From Phoronis australis (lineage: Eukaryota; Phoronida; Phoronidae): DNA of 64,000 bases. This document shows, piece by piece, positions 53,956 through 64,000 of the stretch. The notes beneath the pieces were generated by a model. That model saw only the letters and a list, made by a program, of their open reading frames with translations. It did not search any database and was not told the origin of the DNA. A program made the position numbers and the translations under genes. Numbering within the stretch: the first letter of the stretch is position 1; each line of letters opens with the position of its first letter. The stretch lies in NCBI GenBank assembly GCA_002633005.1, contig NMRA01000036.1, positions 570,832 through 634,831 on the forward strand, given 5' to 3'.

Positions 53956-54875
53956 ATGGCAGAGTAATTTAGCATATTTAACTGGTTAAGTCACGGGCTT
54001 CGATTTCAGGAAATGGGTGGCAGAATGACAACGGCGAGAATAAGTGATTTGCAAAAAACGCACAAAAAACAATGGATCTTGTGCTGGTCAAAGCTGATAA
54101 CAATATCCCAAAAATGCGTAAACCTATTATTCTCTTTAATTTAACAAGTATTATTTTTAAGGAATAAGTTATGAGAACGCCCGTGAGCTTAGGGAGGTTT
54201 AGGGGCCAGGAAGCCCGCCCTTTCTAAATGTAATCTAAAAGTACTGAAAATACAGTCTGCATTACGTTTTTTACGGCTTACGCGAATATTTTTCCTTCGA
54301 AGTGGTTCGGGCCCTCACCCTTGCGACATCCAAGATCGCAGAGTGTCCGATCGGTGAGAGTGAACGATTATTTTGCCTACATGCCGAAAGTAAATTCGAA
54401 TGTGCAGTTGATGCCCTTAAAAGGTCAAAAGTGGTAAATCACATTTGAATATCATGGGATATTTTTGTTACTTCGATAAAATAGCATGTTTTCTGTTAGT
54501 CTTTCAATTATCATTTTTGTATTTTTGTTTTCTGTTCTACTTCAATAAAATAGTTTTCCATAGTTTTCATACATCAATAAAATGATTCGTTTGTTTGTTT
54601 AGAAAGAATTCAGACCAAAGGCGAATGGTGTCGGCGGCATAGCGTCAGGGTGGTCCGGAATCGTAACGCATGAGTGGCTTAAACAATTAAATGAAAATGC
54701 GTGCCGTGAAAATAAGGCAGGAATTTTGATTTATAAAAAAAATATGTTTATCTCAACGCATTCATACGAAAAGTGGTTCTGGGCTTAGAAATACTAAAAG
54801 TTTATTACTACCTGGGGCCATGCTCGGAGCACGACACGTCGACACAAGAGACGACCATTATTTCTTCTGTCAAGC
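53956..54875. other. Unassigned sequence
   Basis: No gene or named repeat. A tandem ATCAATAAAATAG/TTCAATAAAATAG pair lies near 54475 and 54540. Confidence 0.4.
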
Positions 54876-54879
54876 ATTA

Positions 54880-55000
54880 TTATTATTAACATTATCACTG
54901 TCTCCGTCACCGTCATCGTCACGATCATTATTTTCATTTTCATCAAGACCATCATCGTCATCATGATCATATCCCGGTGGTTGTCATTATCGTCGTCATT
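54880..55000. repeat. Interrupted ATT/ATC simple repeat
   Basis: TTATTATTATTA then CATCGTCA/CATCATC variants for about 120 bases. Confidence 0.8.
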
Positions 55001-55222
55001 GTTTTTATTTCATGCTATCAGGAGAGTGTTGGACATGTTGAGGTAAAACAACGCTGGCAGTATCAATGTCAGTTCCGGTTGGTTTGCGCTAGTAATGAAA
55101 ATAATCGCAAAGTCGTTATATGGCTCACAGAACTGCACATGTACCATAATCGAATAAGATATGGAATTAAAATGTTTCAGTCAAAGTAAAAACAATCCTA
55201 TTATCCTCATATCGACGTTTCA

Positions 55223-55594
55223 TTAGGCTTCTCCAAATGAAATTATCGAGCGCAAAATTAGTACGGCCATATGCGTCCACCACAACAGGGAAAACAGTTC
55301 GCGTAGTAACATATGGGTAATACGCAGATTGGCTAGATACCGCAGACGCCTGTCTTTACACACGAGACACAATGGGCTACGATACGCTATGATGATAGAG
55401 TGCAGTGAAAATACCCTGCACTTTTTAGCTTGCGGAATAAAACCGTAATAACTTCCACCGAACATTGTGGGGCGCAACATGGAACAGCATGACGTATCTG
55501 ATATCAGCCAGCACCGGGAATCAGTGTGGCAAATCAACAACGATGTGATGGACAACTGACATGCGTAATGAACATCTATGACTTTCAGTGACAT
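55223..55594 (-). other. Open frame of 123 residues, unassigned
   Basis: Cysteine-rich and partly hydrophobic with a basic segment (CLVCKDRRLRYLANLRI). No domain is recognised and no splice signals stand out. Could be chance. Confidence 0.15.
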
Positions 55595-55599
55595 GTATC

Positions 55600-58500
55600 A
55601 CGAGCTTCGACATTCGCCCATCGAGAAAACCTCGGGTTATTCCGTAGCCTCAAATTCCCTTTCGGGGGTTCATGTCAAGAGCTGTACTATGAAACTTGGC
55701 TCACCTCAAAATCCAAATGCTGCCTGGTAGTTTGGCAATTGGTCCAATTATGTTGCACAACCAGCAGAATTAATGAGAAACATTTTGCAATATTAAACAA
55801 AGTTTTAGGTTGTAAAAGTCAAAGTTCTTGTCCAATTTTCAAAATTCAAAAATCTAATCACATGTGATTTTCACGAACTATTCAAATATGCTATCTATAA
55901 ACTTTCAAAACGAAAATTCAAAAATACAATTGTTGCCACCAATGTGTCTGTGATGGGTCTCATTATGTAGAGAACGATAATAGCAGTAGCATGAGGCGGT
56001 TTAATTATCCACAACCTGAGTATAGTTTCTTTTACCAGAACCGGCAGATTATGTGGTGCGCAAACCGATCTAGCTGCCCAATTTCAGTTCAATTGGTTAG
56101 TGTGTCAACGTCGAATTCTTTTCGTATTTTCAAATATTATGCGCATGTGCAAACTTCAAAGCAAAGGATTTGATCAAGTGATGGTTAAAAATCAACGTTA
56201 CGAAAATACCCCGGGTGTTTTGAAAGCATTTCGCCTTGAAGGGGTGAACAAAATTTTGCAAAAAATGAATACGAACTGTGAAATACTCAAACTTCTTGAA
56301 CAGTGTAGAAGTTGACGAACAGCTAATTCTGACAGATAGAGAAAACGTTTAATAGCTGTTGCGCCACCGCAAGGAGCAAAAATGAAACCCATCAGGCTCA
56401 CAGAGCTGTTTTAACTCCCGTTTCTATGCCGTGAGCGGTTTAGGGTTTTTCAACGCCCCTTGGACGAGACGCTAGTCGATGATTGCAGGTCTCCCATCCG
56501 TGACTCGTTGTAGGTCTACCCACTTCTACATCAATGTTAATTAGGTAGGGCAATACTTAAGTCCCTTGCTCAAAAGACTTAGCTAGAATATATCGAAGTT
56601 AATTATCCAATTCCGACGGGCTTCCTGAATAACATTCGGAATCCGGCCATAATTTTATGTCAGGAGCGTTTATGTCACGTTTATGTCACGTTTAGGTCAA
56701 ACCTAAATTTAAGAATGTGTTAAATAAATGCATAACATCCCAGCAATGGCAAATACAGGCTGGACAAAACGAGGACTAGTTTAGATCTAATTATCAACCT
56801 GTTAAGTGCGTTTTAATTACTGTTTAAGCACCTGCCTGTAAATGAAGCCCAGCAGGAACACAGTCGGGTGTCATAGCGCCATATGTCGCAGTTATCACTT
56901 CACACATGCGCTTATCCACAAGACGCAACACTAGAATATATTGCAAGTTTTAACTGATGGTTCTACGAAGTACATTAACGAGGAGAAGCGGTGTAAAAGA
57001 ACCCCTGAACTCAGAATCCACGGTGTGTGTGCATTTAAATGGTACATCCGGGTGTTTACTGATTGATGGAATCGTATGTTGTAATACGTGCCAGCGGGGA
57101 AGATGATGGTCCCCAAAGACGTGATACTTTCCTACTACTCCGTATTTGGTTACTTCCCCTGGTTATTCTGTGAGGGCACTGGCGGCCTGACAGCATTTCG
57201 CGAATATGCGACTATTACTTTTCAGTTCACACATTCAAGCAAACTTGCAACAAAATTAGGCATAACACAAAATTTTGAAAACATAGTTAATTAGTCGTTA
57301 GTGACATGTATTTCATGAGTAAGCCCATGGATGTCTTCACATAAGAATATATCACGAACGTGAAATTGCTGAACCCGAACTTCGTTGTATGGCAATTGTC
57401 CTCAACCTGTGGTCCTTTATGTCACCAGCTCGAAATTCCTGAAAGTACATGTAGGGAGTTTAGATAACAACAAAAACCAGGCTTATTCCAATTTTGGTCC
57501 GTACAGTATTTCCCTCATAAATTGATTGGTAAATTATATGTTTAAGCTTAAATTGGACCAGGCCTTTTTATCTTAATCCCACGGAAATTAGATTTACAAA
57601 AGCATATTGAATTAGTCTCCGAGCGCAACGCCGTGATGGTTATATTAAGTTTGTAACTTGTGTAAATTTCCATACCACAGTGTCGACTGACCACGCAAAC
57701 CATCAATTACTGCCAATTTGCCATAAGTGCTTTACAGAATTCTTGATGGGAGTTTGGCTCGACCCTTTTGTCGTTAATTGATTAGTAACATACTTGAGTT
57801 AATTCAATGACAGTAGAGAATACCAAGTAGGCTGTCGTTTGATCGTTTCTCCTCAGCCATTTTCAAAGCATAACTCCAATTAAAGATCACGTATATTTAA
57901 CAAGAACTTAATGGCAAACCAGAACTAACGCAAATATTATCAAAACACGAAGAAAGTAAATTTAAGCTTGACGGCTTTAAAGTTTTCATCAGCAATTCGA
58001 TCTTGATTGTTGACTAAGATAACCATATGCCTTTAACATGGATTTTTATCGACATTGAAAGGGAAGTTCATGACGACTACTTTGCCGTAAAAGTCAATTA
58101 AATTTAAGGTAGAACATTATCACCACACAAGGAGTCCGGTTTTCAAGTCACTAATATGAAAAAGTCACTTCATTTTTTTTGGCAGCGAGACATGTTTTAG
58201 AAGGTCTTTCTTGTGATCAATAATGGTTCGACGTAACGAACATGAAGTTCTCACCTAGAACCTTCACGCCGATTGTTGGATTATTTAGCAATTAGTTCAT
58301 GTCGTAAAACTTGGCCTGATTTTACTGTTCTTCAATAGGATTTAATGTTTATAGTCAAGTTTCATGCCAAAACAGCAAATGAACTTAAACCAAACAACTA
58401 TTTTCCCAGTATAGCTTGTGCTGTAAACTACGAAAACAGACGAGAGTAGTCATCTGCAGCAGCGCCACGCACGTGACCATGTTCAACCAATAGGGCACAA

Positions 58501-59560
58501 GATTAGTGTTGATAAACCAGCGGATTAGCAAGTCGAAACACAAGTGTAAAATGCGTGTTGACGGCGCACAGGTTGAGATGTGTCGACTGGTTTAACAGAA
58601 AACAGGATAAAGACAAGTTTGGGAGAGCTTCAGTCTGGTCAAGACCAGCCTCAAAAGTAAGTAGTGAATCAGTTTGTTGCTACGCAGACAATTGTCTAGA
58701 AATCACGGTTTTAATGAAGTTAAATTTGATGCATTAGTTGTAAGGCATTAGTGGTATGAGTACTATACAACCATATGGCTATACGGCTACGCTCGATATA
58801 TTTGGAATTAAGTTGACAGTTTGGTGGCTAGTTTGTCCATCCGCCGTCTGCCTGTTTGTAGATATCTTTTATCTTCTTGTGTCACACAAAATAGAATTAA
58901 TTTTACAAAACTTGCAAAGCGTTCCGCACATTCTTTGCGCATAGCTCTGTCCTTTTTATTGTTCATCTAAAATGTGGTCATCTTCGAGAGCTTCGTCATT
59001 ATAGCTTCTGGAGACAGGGTGAAGGGACCTTCGAAGCCCAAACTTTCGTTATTTTTGACTGCGTCATTTCTTATCCTTTAAAATACTGTCCACGATTTCA
59101 GTATCCGGGGGTGAGCTTGATCATGTTGTGTATTATTGATGAGACAAACCGAGTCCGTGGTGCGCTAATTTTTAGTTATTCACTTTTTCAAGAAAGAAAA
59201 TCGACTCAAGACGTTTTTTCTTACTCATTGCTTGCTTGACATTCCAAACTTTGCTTACGCGCCTTCGTGTAGTTTTCTAACAAAAAATACGAGATCTCTG
59301 AAATTGGTGCGGACGGGCGTTTTTAGTCAGTAATCGCAAGTCTCAAAATTAGTCGGGGTAAAGACAAGAACCGACTCTGCTTTTTGGCCTTACATCAATA
59401 AAATTTTAAACTGAAAAAACTCGCAAACCCCATTGACATCGCTTTTTAAACAATAGCAGTAATCATTGTTGTGTCAACGCATCGACAAAGAGACCAACAG
59501 ACAGACAGGCAAACAACCAAAAAACGGACATGTGCACGGCCTGAAAGATAGTTCGACGGA
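55600..59560. other. Long stretch with no supported gene
   Basis: Only small frames. The most protein-like (57088-57294 +, with SYYSVFGYFPWLFCEGTGG) cannot be assigned. A GTTTATGTCAC tandem triplet lies at 56667-56695. Confidence 0.35.
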
Positions 59561-59570
59561 CACACAGACA

Positions 59571-59573
59571 ATG

Positions 59574-59635
<62 letters not shown>
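59571..59635. repeat. (TA)n(TG)n(TA)n microsatellite
   Basis: A run of TA, then TG, then TA dinucleotides over about 65 bases. Confidence 0.95.
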
Positions 59636-59639
59636 CCAT

Positions 59640-62600
59640 ACCTTTAAAGGCTATTTATTTTTAAACGGTTTCGATAGTGACGCAAGTATTTTTACTTCTT
59701 TGGCATCGAAACATCTGATATTTTTAATTGCGCCTATATTTAAGATGTTGCATGTTCTAAAATCGTTTTTATTAAGTGCTTTGAAGTTTAGGCGGATGCG
59801 CAGGTAAGTGTCCCTTGGACAGGGGCATTAGATGCATGTATAGGCACACATCTTGCCCTCGACATGGGCGCATATCTAGCGTGATCATTCGAGTTTTTTT
59901 TAATCTAAATCCTTTTTTATTGGAATCCATTAAGCTTAACGGTCAAGATGATGAGTTGGCTGGTCACAGTGTATCTCGTCGGAGAACATTCCAGTTTCGA
60001 AACTGGTTGAAAAGCACGACCCGTGGAAACAGATTGCAACGCAGTGTTGTGAAGAAGAGCCGACTGGTTGGAAGATGGAGTTGATGTCGTATACCAACAG
60101 GTGGTGATGAGTTTCATGCAGCACCTTTATACCCATACGTCAATATTTAGCACACGTACTTATACACCAATAGGCAAACATACGCCCGGGTGTAAATGCA
60201 ACCTTACATGACGTTGGAATGGCCGCCGTCAGCATTTTTAAAATTTCGAAGCAAAAAGCGACAAAAGCAACGTTTTCCGGTACAGAGAAGAATCTTCCAC
60301 TTTAATTACTTTGAAACTTGGTTGCTCCGGGGCTCGCGTATCCTTCACAGGTTATGGGTTAAGAAATATCAATGAACTTGTGGCAGAACAGTTAATGAGA
60401 ATTTTAAGGACGAGGAACAGTCCATTTGAAAGTTGTCAGCTAGAAAATGCCCTTCTGGAAACAGACTTACTCGTTTTGTCAAAAATTGCTAGAATATATT
60501 GCAAGCAAAAAAAGACAATCTACCAATAAGAAAGCTGTTGAACCCAGGTCATAAGATGGAAATAACTTGATAATCGCACCGTAGTGGTAACTTTTGGAGG
60601 GGAGAGCCCAAATTGTCCCACTATACATGCATAGGTGAAATAAGTTGTGCAAGCCGATAGAGGAATATTCGGATTGTCGACTTCCACTTGAACACCACTG
60701 AGAATTGGTGGACATGAAGTCACCACTACATAATTGTTCATTAACTTAAAGAGGCATGGAACGTAAAAGCTCGTCAAAATAAATAATTCCTAATAATAAT
60801 ATCAGCTCGCAACGTCTACTAGAGTTGTTCAATTTCCTCTGAGAGGGAGTTTCCAGAAACAATCACAAAATTCACCACTTTTAAAATATGCGTCAAGAAA
60901 AAACTCTGAACTCACTACAGAGTTTCTAATCTCTCTCCCTCTTATGATAAATGCGCGCATGCGCTCATAGTCAGTCGCAAACAGATGGCTGGCAAGATCA
61001 TCATGCGTGATCGCACTCCGAATCTGAGGTCAACAGCACTGTACATGGCGAGCCGGTGAAACAAGCGATTTCAAAAAAAGAATTCCACTTGTATTTTGAA
61101 ACATATTTGAATACTATGATATCTTTATTATTAATTTTTCACAGTTAGGACTTACAACAACTGCTTCTTAATTGGACTGACTGCTGCTGTTGTTTTTTAT
61201 ACGTCAAAGGTCCCATATAAGGGAAATGTGCTACATCCATGTCATGCCATACCTAATAAGGAGAAGTGTTTTGCCTTGTGGGAGAAAAATCGACGAATTG
61301 GCGAGCATTTGACAGATCTCTTTTATGGAATTTAAAACTAAAGCAAAAATGCTTTGAAATCAATGGAAATTCAGGTTGAATTCTGTCTCAGTGGCAGAGA
61401 ACCACTTTGAATAACGCAATTTAGTATGTTTTTCACGCCTCATGCCTCTTTGAAACAGAAGAATAAATACTATTGTCAACTCTCCCGTTGTTTGGTTAGG
61501 TAATGTTTACTGATTTATTTCATTAGCCTATTGAAAACGGCGGGGATCGAAATTCTTTCGCTTTATCAGTCGCAACCACCGACTATACAGCGGATTCTTC
61601 TTCGCAGTCAGAAATGTATGGGGCACAATGTCCTTCAACCATGGATATTTCAATAGGTTGGTCTTTTTCTGTAAGCCATTGGTATATCCCACGGCACATC
61701 AATGACAATTTTAAAAGGTTGTCTGTACCACTGGAGTGAAACCTCCCGTCCGCGTTACATGGGATCTGTGTGTGGCGCTAAACGCCTGTCCATCAATGTA
61801 AAATTCAATATGATGCGGCAATCGAAAGTCAGTTATGGTGCCACTGAATAGTTAGGATGCGGCCGCGGCCAATTTGTACTGCCAAAATATCAAAATTTTG
61901 GGGTAGTCCAAGTTTGGGGCATTTTGTAGGTGGGCATTGCACGTAGGTTCAGTGAATGTGGTTTGTTTGTATTTGTGAACATGCTGAGAATAAAAAGGCC
62001 ACTTTCTCGGCTGTAGCTGCACTCTTCTTCAAGATGGCTGCCCCGGTTGCAATTGTGCATTGCTGGGTAGCGACTGAGAAATTGGCTGCGATTTTAGGTA
62101 GCCCTCAAACAAGCCAGAATTGCCAAAAAACTAGTTGGTTGACAATACTTTTGGGCCACACTTTCGGAATCTGTAGGAAATTTGCTTTCAGAATCTATTG
62201 TTGGTTTTAGTCGTGCATCGGCAGGGAAGTGATGTTTTTGGGGTGAAAAGTGCCAATTATGCACTTTTTTGCCCCTATTTTTCTTAGTCTAGCTTGGTTT
62301 TCAGTGGGATTGAAAGGGTCAAAAATACAAGAGAGAATAAAGTTTCTGCGCTCACCTGCAGGGCTTTTTATGTGAAATAACTGAAAACATGTCATTCTTT
62401 GCATCCTGTTTTTGACAGAGTGAAGAAAATGTGACAAATCAAGTGATGTGGGTTTTGCTGGGCAAAACCAAGTGAGAACTGTTCTGTGCCTCCTATTGGT
62501 AGCATGTAACGTAAGACTTCCGCAAGGTTATTAATGATAATAAACGTAAGACTTCCTAATTGAATCGATAGAAGTTACATATTAATTGCATTGCGCCTGA

Positions 62601-64000
62601 AATATTGTTCGCGTTTTGTACTTAAACAAAGTGGTTTCCCGTATTCGATTATTCGTTATTTGGGGTATGACAACGGTATTAATTACAACCAAATTTCATT
62701 TGTTCTAAATGTCCAAGATGAAAACTCAAAATAATGTTACAGTTTTCTAAATTATTATTTTATGTCCACTTGATACAGCTTTTTTATTTTTTACGAAAAT
62801 CGTAAAAACCCTATTTTTGGTAGCCCTCATTCTTAAGTGGGGCTTTCTAACAGTGGCTTGAAGAACAGACTGTATAAATCATAGTATCTGAAACTTAAAT
62901 ATGAATATTTTTAGCTATTCCTCAGATATGATCTCCAAATATGGAATTTTTCTCTATGGTTCTACATAGCCTTAAGGAAAAAAGGAGGAGAACTGGTTTA
63001 TTGCCTCTGAGGTACTACCTAAATCACAAAATATATTCCCTAGATCAGGCTGCTTAGCCATTCAAGATATGTGACAATGTTTCAAGTGACAGGAAACAAC
63101 TTTCATTTCCAAATAGGCCATTAAATTCATAAGGAAATAAACTCTCAAATGGAGCTGTTTTGAAAGGACAAGCCTTGGGGCTCTCTTTTTGGCATAGAAT
63201 GTAAGGATGTGCTAGTTTGATGGAGTATCTTGCCTCGTCAGTATTGTCTCGGCTGGTTCTTTGGCTGCGTGTCTCTTCAGTAGAAGTTGTGATGTGCCGG
63301 ATAAGGTTTATTACAAACTAGATATTGTTCTGGATACCTATTGTTGGTCTGGATTTTGAATATGCGGCGACAGCTCTAGAAGCTGGGCGCCTTTTCAAGG
63401 TGGGCGCCCCAGCAGTTTTTGCTGGTTATGTTGATAACCAACGTCAACAATGATACAAGAATAATTTTGGATTTCAGTTCAGTCCAGTGCGTTGTAAAGA
63501 ATGCAGGGGATGGACATGCACGATCGAAGTTTTGAAGAAGTGCGCGATGCCAGCAGATCTTTTTCTATCGGCTTATTTCCCATGAGCCATGTAGAGACGA
63601 GTACAGACTACACCGCATACTTATAGTATAACATGCATTTGAATAGCCATTTTGTTAGATTACACAATGTAGGTTAATGAATATACCAAACGAATAGGGT
63701 TAATTAAAAACGATCGAAGCCGTTTATTAATTACTCTTTTGGGGCCATCTAAAAATGGAATATAACGCCAGCTTGAGATAGGGTGCGCCATTTATGCACA
63801 TGTTTTCGTCACAAAACAGCATAAAAGCGCCCTCTACCTCAATCTGGCGTCTTGCAATTTCCCCTGCGCTTCGGGTGGTTACAACCATTGTCACCATTGC
63901 TACACGACGTTACGTTGAGAGTACGGTTTTTACGCTGTCTAGACAAATGTCAGTGAACCTTCAGTCTACTTCAATACTTTTTGAATCATCAAGAAAGGAA
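59640..64000. other. No supported gene
   Basis: Frames at 59815-60084 (+) and 60136-59936 (-) overlap and neither is assignable. A CGTAAGACTTCC pair occurs at 62509 and 62545. CAAGATGGCTGCC at 62030 is a YY1-like phrase. Nothing else recognised. Confidence 0.35.

Noticed and set aside
59936-60136. Histidine-rich minus-strand frame (ETHHHLLVYDINSIF)
   Set aside because: An equally long frame overlaps it on the plus strand; no domain or splice evidence for either.

Overview
This window looks like a gene-poor piece of a metazoan draft genome. The likeliest source is a marine invertebrate, plausibly a non-vertebrate deuterostome. It is AT-rich, interrupted by two runs of N (25158-25683 and 47099-47255) plus a single N at 10217, and dominated by layered transposon remains: Penelope-like, BEL/Pao, LINEs with RNase H, P-like/THAP elements, several MITE and foldback families, and tRNA-derived SINE pieces. 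Nothing prokaryotic is present. The taxon is inferred from the repeat mix and one opsin-like gene; I cannot name a species.

Genes. The best supported gene is a rhodopsin-type receptor, most like the RGR/peropsin/neuropsin opsins, on the minus strand. Exon 1 (15866-15794) and exon 2 (12311-12155) join in phase across a 3.5 kb intron and encode TM1 and TM2. The remaining exons were not found and probably lie left of base 1. A 14-bp X-box-like palindrome lies about 100 bp upstream of the start codon. A weaker two-exon gene on the plus strand (32368-36138) would use a GC-AG intron. Isolated exon-like pieces occur at 38597, 51432 and 52474.

Layout. 1-520: array of short palindromes. 1664-10327: two copies, in opposite orientation, of one non-autonomous DNA transposon with 5-bp target duplications; the first copy carries a nested 2.5 kb element, a palindromic MITE and a SINE, and a decayed LINE endonuclease lies between the copies. 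10.7-11.6 kb: modular degenerate tandem repeat. 12.1-15.9 kb: opsin-like gene, with a foldback element and a 469-bp palindrome (tRNA-Leu-like plus hammerhead-like units) in intron 1. 16-20.5 kb: little recognised. 20.6-22.1 kb: Penelope-like element with inverted ends; a second fragment is at 23.05-23.5 kb. 24834-25998: P-like element with a THAP start, broken by the N gap. 26.6-28.6 kb: BEL/Pao pol relic on the minus strand. 28.9-30.3 kb: third copy of the 5-bp-duplication transposon, then a foldback element. 33.1-34.2 kb: a module found again, rearranged, inside the second P-like element (48.26-49.75 kb). 39.06-43.2 kb: two LINE relics with RNase H. 45.2-47.6 kb: near-identical duplicated blocks flanking hairpins, a 433-bp tandem repeat and the second N gap. 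50-64 kb: mostly unannotated sequence with simple repeats.

The elements do not form one pathway. The main story is repeated nesting of elements, several of which share CAG-ended termini and 5-bp target duplications, around a receptor gene with large introns.
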